Part shown: piece by piece, positions 10,041 to 18,794 of the stretch | Position numbering within the stretch: the stretch's first letter is position 1 | Layout: every line of letters starts with the position of its first letter | Assembly: GCF_011927835.1 (NCBI RefSeq) | Contig: NZ_JAATJH010000005.1 | Location: 310,001 to 374,000 of the forward strand | Direction of reading: 5' to 3' | Length of the DNA stretch: 64,000 nucleotides | From: Neolewinella antarctica | Lineage (GTDB): Bacteria > Bacteroidota > Bacteroidia > Chitinophagales > Saprospiraceae | The notes under the pieces: generated by a model | The model's input: the letters and a program-made list of their open reading frames with translations, nothing else | What the model was told of the DNA's origin: nothing | Database searches by the model: none | Translations under genes and position numbers: made by a program

Positions 10041-10202
10041 GGGGGGGAAGTTTGCGGCGCGGCTTTTCGGGCAAGGCTCCGCCCGTCGAATGATTTTTAC
10101 GTCATTGGACCGCAGCGGCCACCGCCGAATACCAGCCTGATTACTAATTGAGTACGCTAGTAAAGCTAGGCCCCCGGGCCTACTACATTCGGCGTATCAC
10201 AC

Positions 10203-10249
10203 CCGCCCCGGGTTTCGTGACGGGAAACACGGGTTTCGTGACGGGGCGG
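10203..10249. promoter_or_regulatory. Direct and inverted repeats between the LytTR and LuxR-type genes
   Basis: The 15-mer GGGTTTCGTGACGGG occurs at 10210-10224 and again at 10231-10245, 21 bp apart (two helical turns), on one DNA face. It is flanked by the inverted pair CCGCCCC (10203-10209) and GGGGCGG (10243-10249), and GTTTC-GAAAC-GTTTC (10212, 10224, 10233) allows two alternative small hairpins. It sits ~160-200 bp upstream of the LuxR-type start (minus strand) and just downstream of the LytTR gene. It may be a regulator binding site or an attenuator/terminator. Confidence 0.45.
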
Positions 10250-10284
10250 CTATCACGATTAACCTTTTTTGGTAATAAAATTGA

Positions 10285-11034
10285 TTACAGTGCCTCCAGC
10301 GCCCCTCGGACCTGCCGCGCCTTTTGCGCCGTCAGCACGACTTCCGTGCCGTCTTCCATAATCAGGTAAGGGCCGGTGACGAGCGCCTTTACCCGCCGGA
10401 GGTTGACCAGGTTGGACTTGTGGACGAGCATAAAGTGTGGGTACTCCGAAAACTGCTGTTCGTACGTAACCAGCCGCGCCGTTTTGTGGAATTTGCGGCC
10501 ATCGGCGCAGTGGACGGTCACCAGGCCGTCTGAGGTGCTGAGGCGGAGGATGTCTGCTACGGGGACGAAGAATATACCTTCGCTGTTGGAGATCGTGAGG
10601 CGGGTGGGTAGTTGGGTATTCCGGAAATTCTGGAGGGCGACGGTCAGGTCCTTCAGGCGCTCGTCGGCGTTGCGCTGGGCGAAGCGGCGGCGGGCTTTGA
10701 GGAGGGCTTCGGCCAGGTCGGTGGATTTGAGGGGCTTGTCGAGGTAATCGAGCGCTTCGAAGGTGAGCGCCAGGCGGCCGTACTGGCTATGGCCGGAAAT
10801 AAAAATAATCAGGTAACGGCCGGCGTCGATTTGTTCCAGCAGGTCGAAGCCCGTGCCGTCCCCCAGTTCGATATCCAGAAAAAGCAGGTCGGGGGCTTCT
10901 CGCTCGATTACGGCGACGCCCCCGGCGACGGAGGTCGCGGTGGCCACGAGGTCCACGCCGGCGTTGGTCAGTTTCAGCATCTGGCCCAGCAGGCGGTGCA
11001 TTCTGGGGTCGTCATCAATTGCTACGGCGCGCAT
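10285..11034 (-). CDS. LytTR family response regulator
   Basis: Cytoplasmic response regulator of 249 aa. The receiver domain spans residues 1-~115: acidic pocket AIDDDPRMH at the N-terminus, phospho-acceptor Asp in LLFLDIELGDGTGFDLL near residue 55, Ser in IIFISGHS, and Lys in LDKPLKSTD. The LytTR DNA-binding domain covers ~140-249 (FFVPVADILRLSTSDGLVTV, then HFMLVHKSNLVNLRRV and the family's final EVVLTAQKARQVRGAL). Its start overlaps the 3' end of the kinase gene by 20 bp, so the two are translationally coupled and form a LytS/LytR-type pair. Confidence 0.93.
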   Translation of the reverse strand: MRAVAIDDDPRMHRLLGQMLKLTNAGVDLVATATSVAGGVAVIEREAPDLLFLDIELGDGTGFDLLEQIDAGRYLIIFISGHSQYGRLALTFEALDYLDKPLKSTDLAEALLKARRRFAQRNADERLKDLTVALQNFRNTQLPTRLTISNSEGIFFVPVADILRLSTSDGLVTVHCADGRKFHKTARLVTYEQQFSEYPHFMLVHKSNLVNLRRVKALVTGPYLIMEDGTEVVLTAQKARQVRGALEAL

Positions 11035-14000
11035 CTTCGTCGGGGTAGGTTAGCGGTAAATATAGGACGACGAGCGTTCCGGTAGCTTCCCCGGCATCAT
11101 TTTTCAGGTCGTGAATTTCGTAGCGTGGGGTATTACGCGCGGTCGCGGGCTGGCTACTAGCTAGTTCCATACTTTGTCGGGATGCCAAGTAATTAGAGGA
11201 GAGCAAAGCCAGTCGCTTCCGGGTGATGTCTAACGCCCGGGATGTTTGCTTCTTGCTATCCGACCCTGCATTCCCGCGTCCGCGCCCGTCATCTTCTACC
11301 TCCGCCACGAGCATATTTTCGGCTTCCCGAAAGCGTAAAGTGACCGTCCCGCCCCCATCCCGGCGGCCGATGCCGTGCCAGATGGCGTTCTCGACGAAGG
11401 GCTGGAGGATCATCGTGGGCAGGTAGGTGCTGATGTCGTCGAGCGCCTCGTCCACGTCGACCACGAAGCGGAGGCCGTCGCCGATCCGTTTGCGCTCGGC
11501 GGCGACGTACCGGCTGAGCAAGTCCACTTCCCGGTCGAGCCGCGTGAGGGGTTGGGCGGAGCGGTCGAGGATGTCGCGCATCAGTTCGGCGAATACAACG
11601 AGGTAATCGTGGGCCTCGACGGGGTTTTGGTCGATGATGTAGTCGTCGATCGAGTTGAGGCTGTTGAAGATGAAGTGAGGGTTCATCTGGAGGCGGAGGA
11701 CGGACGTTTCCGTTTCCGCGGCGAGGCGTTCGGCTTCGGCGGTGCTGAGCTGGGCGAGCTCGACCTTGCGGAGTTGGCGGTAGCGGAAGTAGAGGATGGC
11801 GCCGAGGAGGGTGAGGAAGGTGAGGGTGTAGGCGGCGTAGGCTAGCCAGGTTTGGTGCCAGGGGGGACGGATTGTAAAAGACTTTTTGACGGTATTGGAA
11901 GTCCTTACCCCGTCCGAATTAAAACCCCACACGATTAGTTCATAAGTGGCCGGAGCTAGGTTGATAAATTCGATACTAGCCCCCGCTACCCGTTGTTCGT
12001 CCGAGTTGGCCGAGCCTTTCAGTACGTAATAATATTCCACCTCTTTCGGGTCCGCAAATTCACCGCAGGCCAGTTGGAACTTTAGCCGATTTTGGTCGTG
12101 ACCAAAGCTGCTTTCTTCTTCTGTTTTTTGCCCATTAACGAAGGTGTTGACAATGCGGACGTGATTCGCCGGCAGGCTTGGGGAGACGTGGCCGGGCAGG
12201 AAAGTATTTACTCCGTGGCTTCCTCCGAAATAGAGCCGGCCATCCGATCCGGTGATACTGGCATTCGCAATGTATTCGGTTCCCTGAAGTCCGTCCGCCA
12301 ACGTGTACGTTGTCTGCGTATTTGTGGCGGGGTCATAGCCGATGAGGCCCGAGCTACCGGCTAACCATATTCGACCGGACGAATCCACCTCAATACTCAC
12401 GAAATTTGCTTTCGTGACTTGATTTTCGGCGCGCAATTCCCATCCGCCAACCCGGCGGCTCAGTACGAATAAACCATTGCGCGTAGCCAGGTAAAAAGTA
12501 GATCCCCGATGCTGGTATGCTGCGTCCGTAACGGAAGGAAGCATAGAAAAACTGGTATCGATACGACCTGCCGGGACGTCGATGAGGTGAACAGTATCGG
12601 AATAAGTCAGGTAGAGCGCCTTACCATTTTCACCGGTAATGATTTCCTTTGGGCGGCGTAGGGTGGGGATCCATGTGTCCAGCGTATCCAGCGTTGAATT
12701 CGCAATTACCGGTAAAGAGTCATTTATGGATAAAATAAAATTACCGCTCGGAAGTGGATGCAAGCCGTTATACCCGAAGCCGAAGCGGTAAGGCGCGTCA
12801 GCGACGGCGTGTAAGGCTTGCGGGGGTTCGCCAATCCCTTCCGCTACGTAGAGTTTGTCGTAGGAGCCAATCATAAGGCGGCCGGTGGCGGCGTCCTCGT
12901 GAAGAAAGGTTTTTTCGTCAAAGGAATTCGTTAGCCCGGCAAGTGGGAATGACCTCGTCTCGTCCTCTTCCCGCAAGGTGTAAAGCTCATGATACAAGGT
13001 TAGGAGCCGCTCCCGCGAATCTTGTGCCAGATTGACGACGGGCAGAGACTCTTTATCCGGAGGCGGCAAAAAGTCGAATTTAACCGCCCGTGGGTCCGTG
13101 TAAAAGACGCCGTCGTTGAGGGTACTGACCCAGATGACACCTTCTCTGTCCACCGTTAGCCGTGCTGTCTTTGGTTTGAATACTTCCGTACCGCCATCCG
13201 CAACGCGGTGCAAAGGACCCATGGACAGCTGTTTGTTCAAGTCAAAAAGGAAGAGGCCGTTATTTTTTGTTGCGACGAGCAATGTGTGCTCCCTGAATTC
13301 CGCTTCAATCGGGTCCGCGAAGCCATCCGCAGCTAGAGTGGTGAAGGCTCGCCAGGCACTGGTGTTTACCCCTACCGAGTAGACGGCTTTGTTGGAAACG
13401 ACGATCAGGCCATCCTTCCGGCGCCACTGTACATCGTTAACGACCTCCCCGACGGGTAAGGAGAAGGACTTACGGAAAGTAGCGGTGTCGTTTTTCCCGT
13501 AATCCACGACCCGAAACGCTTCTTCGCCGGGCACGAAGTCCAGTAAACGAACCTTACCGCCGGGCAGGCTCACCATTTTCGCCTTGAAATTTACTTTGAT
13601 ACTGTCCAGCACCGCGTACTTGGAGAAGTCCGCCGTTGGTGTTTTGAACAAATAATCACCCGCACCGAAGTAGAGGTAGTCACCTGGTGTATCGACCCAG
13701 GCCCAGTCGTAGTGGTCCGTTAATGGCCGGTTATTGATTTGAACGGTATAGGTAGCGAAGGAGTCGGTTGCGTAGTCGTAACGAGAAATAGATTTTTCGA
13801 GCGCGAACCAGATGTGACCGGCGCGGTCCTCGCAAAACTCACTCCAGCCCGTTATTTCGGACGTTAACCCACGGGGGGCGTCACTCTGGTGGTATTGCGT
13901 GACGCGGTGGCCGTCGAACCGGTTGAGTCCGGCGAGTGAACTGATCCAAACGTTATCGCGTCGGTCGCGAAAAATGAAGTGGTTGTTTGTGCCGGCGGAT

Positions 14001-14143
14001 AGGCCTTCTTCCTGTCCAAGATGATTGAAGGCGTGAAGCTGGGTTTGGCCTGTTAGCCAAAACGAACCCAGAAAAAGGGATAGGTAAGAAATGAAGCAGC
14101 ATACTCGGGATAAACATCCTCGTGACAATCGATTCTGCGTCAT
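11015..14143 (-). CDS. LytS/YehU-type sensor histidine kinase with two-component-regulator propeller
   Basis: Membrane kinase of 1042 aa. N-terminal signal/anchor, then a periplasmic Reg_prop beta-propeller (repeats such as NNHFIFRDRRDNVWISSLAGLNRFDG, FCEDRAGHIWFALEKSISRYD, LTVDREGVIWVSTLNDGVFY, IEVDSSGRIWLAGSSGLIGYD) and a Y_Y_Y-like Ig domain. A single transmembrane helix lies near residues 770-790 (LAYAAYTLTFLTLLGAILYF). The cytoplasmic part is a His_kinase domain, with phospho-acceptor His in LQMNPHFIFNSLNSIDDYI and ATP-binding motifs PFVENAIWHGIG and VEDDGRGRG. It probably senses an extracellular ligand and phosphorylates the overlapping LytTR regulator. It begins 21 bp after the DyP-type peroxidase gene ends, on the same strand, which suggests co-transcription. 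Confidence 0.93.
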   Translation of the reverse strand: MTQNRLSRGCLSRVCCFISYLSLFLGSFWLTGQTQLHAFNHLGQEEGLSAGTNNHFIFRDRRDNVWISSLAGLNRFDGHRVTQYHQSDAPRGLTSEITGWSEFCEDRAGHIWFALEKSISRYDYATDSFATYTVQINNRPLTDHYDWAWVDTPGDYLYFGAGDYLFKTPTADFSKYAVLDSIKVNFKAKMVSLPGGKVRLLDFVPGEEAFRVVDYGKNDTATFRKSFSLPVGEVVNDVQWRRKDGLIVVSNKAVYSVGVNTSAWRAFTTLAADGFADPIEAEFREHTLLVATKNNGLFLFDLNKQLSMGPLHRVADGGTEVFKPKTARLTVDREGVIWVSTLNDGVFYTDPRAVKFDFLPPPDKESLPVVNLAQDSRERLLTLYHELYTLREEDETRSFPLAGLTNSFDEKTFLHEDAATGRLMIGSYDKLYVAEGIGEPPQALHAVADAPYRFGFGYNGLHPLPSGNFILSINDSLPVIANSTLDTLDTWIPTLRRPKEIITGENGKALYLTYSDTVHLIDVPAGRIDTSFSMLPSVTDAAYQHRGSTFYLATRNGLFVLSRRVGGWELRAENQVTKANFVSIEVDSSGRIWLAGSSGLIGYDPATNTQTTYTLADGLQGTEYIANASITGSDGRLYFGGSHGVNTFLPGHVSPSLPANHVRIVNTFVNGQKTEEESSFGHDQNRLKFQLACGEFADPKEVEYYYVLKGSANSDEQRVAGASIEFINLAPATYELIVWGFNSDGVRTSNTVKKSFTIRPPWHQTWLAYAAYTLTFLTLLGAILYFRYRQLRKVELAQLSTAEAERLAAETETSVLRLQMNPHFIFNSLNSIDDYIIDQNPVEAHDYLVVFAELMRDILDRSAQPLTRLDREVDLLSRYVAAERKRIGDGLRFVVDVDEALDDISTYLPTMILQPFVENAIWHGIGRRDGGGTVTLRFREAENMLVAEVEDDGRGRGNAGSDSKKQTSRALDITRKRLALLSSNYLASRQSMELASSQPATARNTPRYEIHDLKNDAGEATGTLVVLYLPLTYPDEDARRSN

Positions 14144-14164
14144 GACGTACGATAGGCCGGTGTG

Positions 14165-15637
14165 TTAGTACACTGAAAAAGTACACAAGAAAGCGACTGA
14201 GGGAAGATAGAAGTAGTCTCCACCTCTGAAGGTCGTCAAATTTTCCCCTCCGGGCAGGATGAATGGTTTAAGGCTAATTTCCTTTCCCGTTCCCGTGGGT
14301 ATCTGTAGTTGAGGTTCGGGGCTAATCGCAGGAATTTTTAAGTTTGGATCATTAGGGTTGGATCGGTACGCAATTGCGTCTACGTGAAAAGGAGCCGCCA
14401 TACGATCAAATAACGGTTCGAATTGATCGTCGATGCTTTTTTGTAGGCTCACGAATAGTAGACCTGCAGTGTTTTCCTCCTGGTACGATATACCACGGCG
14501 GACGATTTCTAAATCGTTCTTTTCAGAACCCTGGGGGTTCATTGCCCTTACGTGAGCACCCAGTGGGCAGCGGGCTCCCGCGGGGTCGTCCCGGTAATTA
14601 AACGGAAGGTCTTTTCCTTCGGAAGTCCAATACTCGTGGCCAAGGGGCTCCTTACTAATTGCTAAGGGGGTGCCATTCTCGAACCGGCCCATTAGTAGGG
14701 CTTTAGCGTAGGATTCAAGACTTTCGTCCTTCTTGGTTGTGACGGTGGGTTTTAGCTGGCCCACTAATGACTCGACGCGCTTTTTCCACTCATCTTGGTG
14801 GATTTCTAGCTTTCGAAAGGCCAGATACGTTCCGTAGGTAGGCGCGCCGGAGCTGTATAAGTGCCATCGTTCCTTTACCAAAAGTCTTCTGGCCAAGCTA
14901 TCCTTATCAGAGATGTCGGAAAAGCCTTCCTGAAAACTTAGCGGCGATTCAGCTTTGTTGGTTGCTGCATTCCTTAACCGCACACCGGCCTGGGTAAACA
15001 GAAACCCAATGCCTGGGCTTTTACTCAGTGCGTCGCGTATCTCCGTGGTCTTTTTAACACAAATTTCATCGTCCGAACTAGCTATGGAAATAAACATATC
15101 GACCCGGCGGAGGTGCAAGTCAATCTTCTCGTCCCCCGGGCATCCCGAAGGCTGACCCGACTCGCCGGCTTCATTAGTGCCACTCTCTGAATAAAACCAA
15201 TCACAATCAACGTTACTGCCTCTCTCAGTTTTATGATCTTGCCAAGAATCGCCGTAGTCCTGCAATCGTGCCTGCGATTGTCGCATCCCGTTCCGAAAGC
15301 TCCTGTCGATGGTCAGATTTCTTAAAGCGGCTGAATTTAGTAATTGCTCCATCCCTGGGTAGGTAAAGCCAATGTTTATTATCGAAGCACTTTTATAGTT
15401 TCCGCCGTCTCTTATGCTTTTTTTATAATTTATCGTATCGAGTTCTTGCTGACTTTGAGAAGTCAAATACTTTTGAGCAATTTTTTTAATTGTTTGCCTC
15501 AATTGAGTTTTACCTCCGTCAATTTGCTTAAACCTAATAAATACATAATTTCTATATTTTCTACCATCAGGTTTGAAAATATTTGCCTGTAATAATTCTC
15601 CTGGAAGGTTGATTTGAAATCTTTTGCTATTTTTCAT
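14165..15637 (-). CDS. DyP-type heme peroxidase family protein
   Basis: Predicted 490-aa dye-decolorising peroxidase, which would use heme and H2O2 to oxidise a substrate. Family landmarks: a ferredoxin-like N-terminal half with GIGFLFTQAGVRLRN, the GXXDG region as EGFSDISDKDS, GRFENGTPLAIS (distal heme Arg region), CPLGAHVRAMNPQG (matches CPFGAHIRxxNPR, with the proximal heme His), RRGISYQ, and GLLFVSLQKSIDDQFEPL (matches GLLFxxFQxxIxxQFE). Odd: the GXXDG motif keeps the Asp but has Ile instead of the last Gly. No signal peptide. The length fits the larger DyP classes. It overlaps the upstream unknown gene by 11 bp and precedes the kinase by 21 bp. The 5' half is more AT-rich than the 3' half. 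Confidence 0.82.
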   Translation of the reverse strand: MKNSKRFQINLPGELLQANIFKPDGRKYRNYVFIRFKQIDGGKTQLRQTIKKIAQKYLTSQSQQELDTINYKKSIRDGGNYKSASIINIGFTYPGMEQLLNSAALRNLTIDRSFRNGMRQSQARLQDYGDSWQDHKTERGSNVDCDWFYSESGTNEAGESGQPSGCPGDEKIDLHLRRVDMFISIASSDDEICVKKTTEIRDALSKSPGIGFLFTQAGVRLRNAATNKAESPLSFQEGFSDISDKDSLARRLLVKERWHLYSSGAPTYGTYLAFRKLEIHQDEWKKRVESLVGQLKPTVTTKKDESLESYAKALLMGRFENGTPLAISKEPLGHEYWTSEGKDLPFNYRDDPAGARCPLGAHVRAMNPQGSEKNDLEIVRRGISYQEENTAGLLFVSLQKSIDDQFEPLFDRMAAPFHVDAIAYRSNPNDPNLKIPAISPEPQLQIPTGTGKEISLKPFILPGGENLTTFRGGDYFYLPSVAFLCTFSVY

Positions 15638-16322
15638 GATCCACTTTAATACCCAGCATCACACTGATTGTCTTTTCGTCAAGTTCTGGTAGTCCATTAT
15701 TTGAGAAAGCTGCTTTGATTTTAGCCCTCGTAATTAACTCTTTACCGCCATTTGTAACTCGGGTCTTAATATTTTCTGTAATTAGGGCAAATGATTCTTC
15801 ACCCTTTTCTATCTGCTCTTCAATGCTAGATACTACGTCCTTCAATATTTCATCCTCGTTTTTTTTGGCGGGAAAGCTACGCTGGTATTGAGTTTGTGCA
15901 TATCTAGAGTAGTCATTACACGTTGGAGGATCAGGAGAGAGATCAGCCACGCTACCCCCGCCACCCAAGCATTCCACGAAAATCGCCTGACCTCCTATTC
16001 TGGGCTTTTGTCCATTTGGGCATTCGATAATCATGACTTTAGGATAAAGTGGCTCTGTTTTTGCTTCTAGCTTAATTATTGGGACAGATCCTTTTCCAAA
16101 TTGGTAATGGTTTATTTTGTCAAGGCTATCAAAAATGGCCAATTTAGTGTAGACATCCTTCCATTTTAAGGTGTAATTTGAAAACTGATTCTTGATTCTA
16201 TCAATAAGCTCATTTTTGTCTGTGTCTTGTAGACTACCCTTGATGATGTCATTGCTATCCACCCCTCCATATGGAGTGTACGAATAGCCGTAAATGCCTT
16301 TGTTTAAATAAATAACTGACAT
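15627..16322 (-). CDS. Unknown protein coupled to the DyP-type peroxidase
   Basis: Protein of 231 aa that I do not recognise. It has no signal peptide or membrane segment. The N-terminal ~100 residues are mixed alpha/beta; the middle has a Cys- and Gly-rich segment (IIECPNGQKPRIGGQAIFVECLGGGGS, then PPTCNDYSRYAQTQYQ) with three Cys; the C-terminal ~90 residues are charged and helical (EILKDVVSSIEEQIEKGEESF). It overlaps the peroxidase by 11 bp, so the two are translationally coupled; a partner, substrate or scaffold role for the peroxidase is an inference. The gene is AT-rich compared with the kinase downstream. Confidence 0.55.
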   Translation of the reverse strand: MSVIYLNKGIYGYSYTPYGGVDSNDIIKGSLQDTDKNELIDRIKNQFSNYTLKWKDVYTKLAIFDSLDKINHYQFGKGSVPIIKLEAKTEPLYPKVMIIECPNGQKPRIGGQAIFVECLGGGGSVADLSPDPPTCNDYSRYAQTQYQRSFPAKKNEDEILKDVVSSIEEQIEKGEESFALITENIKTRVTNGGKELITRAKIKAAFSNNGLPELDEKTISVMLGIKVDHEK

Positions 16323-16755
16323 ATGATTAAATTATAATTTATGTGATGGAAGAGGTTTCGGTAATTACTCCGACTCAATTCAAAAAAAACCTCACCACCC
16401 AAACACCCAAACACCCAACCGCCGCCGAGCATCCGCACGATACGAATAGAAAGAAAGCGCCTCAAGCCGATCGCCTAATTGAAATACCCCAGAGCTAACG
16501 GGACTAATATTTGACGTTCCCACTCCGATAGCCCTTCGGAGCGGCCGCGACGTGACGTCGCAAAAGTGTGTGTTTGGCGTTACGGACGCTTCCGAACAAC
16601 TTCCGGGCGTCAGCGCGGGAAAATGGTTCGGGGTCGTTGCCGTTGCTAAAGTAGAAAATTAAATTGGTAAGTGTTGCAACAAGCGACTAATTTATTTTGG
16701 AATGTCGGGTTTTATTATCCGGTAGTAAGGGTGCCGTAGGCTAGGGGACGTGGTA
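16323..16755. other. Intergenic region with palindromes, no gene seen
   Basis: About 430 bp upstream of the peroxidase cluster, probably containing its promoter (minus strand). It holds a CA-rich tract with a repeated CAAACACCC (near 16397-16415), a CTCCGA/TCGGAG hairpin near 16523-16541, and the perfect odd palindrome GCGACGTGACGTCGC at 16547-16561, a possible operator. No open frame with family features. Confidence 0.4.
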
Positions 16756-17127
16756 TTACGCTGGATGGCGTAAAGGATTGGTCGGGTAATAACGAGCCGA
16801 ATCGGATGAGTAACCAATCCGCATTACTTCCCCCTTGATCTCCACACAAGTTCGCCAACCGAGCTCGACGACCCAAACCCGTTGAAATTGAGCGATGCGC
16901 TTCGCTATTTCTTCACCATCTGTAGCATCGGTGACGTACGAGCGTTTCTTGTCAACTACCACCAGCAGTTGACTTCCAGCGAGTTGAGAAAGGTAGGATT
17001 TAATTAAACCCATGTTTCTATCTTCAAACGGACCGATATAAATGTATTCGGACTTGTCCCTAACGACTGGCCAGCTCAGTTTGTGGAAAATGTGTTTGAA
17101 GCCTCTGTAGATTTGCAGAGAAGTCAT
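16756..17127 (-). CDS. Small hypothetical protein
   Basis: 123-aa protein I do not recognise. It has no signal peptide or membrane helix and reads as a compact alpha/beta fold (EYIYIGPFEDRNMGLIKSYLSQLAGSQLLVVVDKKRSYV, then VWVVELGWRTCVEIKGEVMRIG). The sensible amino-acid composition, good strand/helix pattern and lack of a competing frame on the other strand support it as real. It lies alone, co-directional with the small membrane protein upstream. Function unknown. Confidence 0.5.
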   Translation of the reverse strand: MTSLQIYRGFKHIFHKLSWPVVRDKSEYIYIGPFEDRNMGLIKSYLSQLAGSQLLVVVDKKRSYVTDATDGEEIAKRIAQFQRVWVVELGWRTCVEIKGEVMRIGYSSDSARYYPTNPLRHPA

Positions 17128-17197
17128 AAGTTAATATTGAGTTTTTAATTCAGGCACGTTTCGTTCGGCACGCTCTGTCTGTAACTAACTTACCGCT

Positions 17198-17419
17198 TTA
17201 TTTCCCCAACCGATACAACACCTCCTCCCGCACCGCCCCACCCACCAAACAAACCCCGGTGTTCAACACCACCAGCGCCAGCGTCCCCGGCCAGAACCAC
17301 GCCCCGCCAGCGTACTTCACCATGGCCGCTTCCGCAACCAGGCAGACGCCGAAGCCGATCACGGCCAGGCCGAGGGGCGCGAGGAGGAGCCAGCGTTGGC
17401 GGTGGGTTAGGGTGGGCAT
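17198..17419 (-). CDS. Small two-helix membrane protein
   Basis: 73-aa protein with a short basic N-terminus (MPTLTHRQRW) and two clear hydrophobic helices (LLLAPLGLAVIGFGVCLVAEA; FWPGTLALVVLNTGVCLVGGAV), ending in a charged tail. This is the usual shape of the small orphan inner-membrane proteins of Bacteroidota. No family recognised. It lies between the TonB-domain gene and the 123-aa gene on the same strand. Confidence 0.5.
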   Translation of the reverse strand: MPTLTHRQRWLLLAPLGLAVIGFGVCLVAEAAMVKYAGGAWFWPGTLALVVLNTGVCLVGGAVREEVLYRLGK

Positions 17420-17480
17420 GGGTAGTTTTATCCTCTAAATAATTGTGCTTACAGAAGGTTTAGCCAGGTAATGTTTGAGT

Positions 17481-17957
17481 TCAGTGCAACACAAATTTGA
17501 TTGGCCAGTTAAACGTCACGGCGGCCCGGCGACCCCGGTGAATTCCACCAGGAGACCATACGGGATAGCGCTCGAAAAGTAGGTTGGTCACGCGCCAAAC
17601 CTCCTCAGTGCTCGGGCCACCAAGGTCACGAACTATTTTGGGATCAACTAAGCTACCTGTCTTGTCGACCGTGATTTGAACGACGGCAATACCTTGCCCG
17701 CACCAGTCCGGAGCGGGCCAACGGAGGTTACTTTCAAGAAAAGATTTAAGGTTATCACCAGAACACTTGCTCCACTGAGCGGCCGGTAGTATCTCGCAAC
17801 CGGGGAAGGCGGGCATTTCTTCCCACGTACCGACGAGTTGCTCCCGGGCTGGAGGCGGTAAGCTATCGGATTTCGGGACGGAAAATGGTAGTGTAAGCAG
17901 CGCAAGCAGGAGATAAGTCACAAAAAATAGTTTCTCATAAGATGTCTTTGTTTTCAA
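17481..17957 (-). CDS. TonB C-terminal domain protein
   Basis: Predicted periplasmic or membrane-anchored protein of 158 aa with an N-terminal anchor (LFFVTYLLLALLTLPFSV) and then a TonB C-terminal fold: MPAFPGCE, a CSGDNLKSFLESNLRWP helix, a Cys, IAVVQITVDKTGSLVDPKIVRDLGGPSTEEVWRV, and a final WSPGGIHRGRRAAVTFNWPIKF. This matches the PxFPGCE...LxxFIxxNLxYP...VxFxVxxDGxIxxxxVxR...PVxFxL pattern of Bacteroidota TonB-like proteins. It lacks the usual Pro/Lys-rich linker, so it may be an accessory protein, not the main energy transducer. It is divergent from the truncated sortilin-like gene. Confidence 0.75.
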   Translation of the reverse strand: MKTKTSYEKLFFVTYLLLALLTLPFSVPKSDSLPPPAREQLVGTWEEMPAFPGCEILPAAQWSKCSGDNLKSFLESNLRWPAPDWCGQGIAVVQITVDKTGSLVDPKIVRDLGGPSTEEVWRVTNLLFERYPVWSPGGIHRGRRAAVTFNWPIKFVLH

Positions 17958-18037
17958 AGTTGGTGTACCAGGCCAGACTGAAGTAATCCGTTACCCACCA
18001 TTCCCTATCTTGCCCCACCAACCACTAAGCCTAGCCC

Positions 18038-18760
18038 ATGCGCCACCTCTACCTTGCCTTCATAACTATCCTTTGCACCAGCGCCAGCGCCCAACTGAAC
18101 GCCCAACAAAACCCCGACCACTGGCAAGCCCTAGCCCCCCGCAACATCGGCCCCGCCGGCATGTCGGGCCGCGTAACGTCCATCGACGTGCACCCCCGGG
18201 ACCGCGACAACATCTACGTCGGCACGGCCAGCGGCGGACTGTGGCAGAGTAAGAACGGCGGCACGAGTTTTACGCCGATTTTTGACGACAACCGCTACCT
18301 CAGCATCGGCGCCGTGGCTGTTTCTGACGCCAACCCGAGCGTGATTTGGGCGGGCACCGGCGAGGGCAACCCGCGGAACTCGGCGAACTACGGCGGCGGC
18401 ATTTATAAGTCGCTCGACGGTGGCGCGACCTGGAAACACATGGGCCTCGAAAAGACGCGCCACATCCACCGCGTGCTGCCGCACCCGACCGACCCGGACG
18501 TCGCCTACGTCGGCGCGATGGGCAACATGTGGGCCCCGAACGAGGAACGCGGCGTGTACAAAACGACCGACGGCGGCGTGACCTGGGACCGTATATTGTA
18601 CGTCAACGAAGGCACCGGCATCGCTGAAATGGTGATGGACCCAAGTAACCCGAATAAGCTCATCGCCGCGACCTGGACCTTCGACCGCGACCCCGACTAC
18701 TTCAACTCCGGCGGCACCGGCTCCGGCATCTGGGTGAGCCACGACGGCGGTAAAAGCTGA
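18038..18760 (+). pseudogene. Truncated sortilin/BNR-repeat exported protein (5' fragment)
   Basis: The frame reads 240 aa and then stops. From the start to residue ~238 it matches the first ~240 residues of the intact gene at 25880-29269, with nearly identical protein and roughly 94% nucleotide identity by eye; most differences are synonymous. Identity ends abruptly at about 18752 (after codons for SHDGG), where the text becomes AT-rich and the frame ends. The upstream regions of the two copies are unrelated. It keeps a signal peptide (ILCTSASAQ) but lacks nearly 80% of the protein. The break marks the left edge of the defence-like cassette, which begins 34 bp later. Either one of two tandem paralogues was cut, or the fragment came in with the cassette. 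Confidence 0.8.
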
Positions 18761-18794
18761 TGATTATATTCCAATTAGTAAAAATATTGAGCAG

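Noticed and set aside
16397..16415. CAAACACCC repeats as a CRISPR-like array
   Set aside because: The two units are adjacent, very short and have no spacers; simple-sequence noise.
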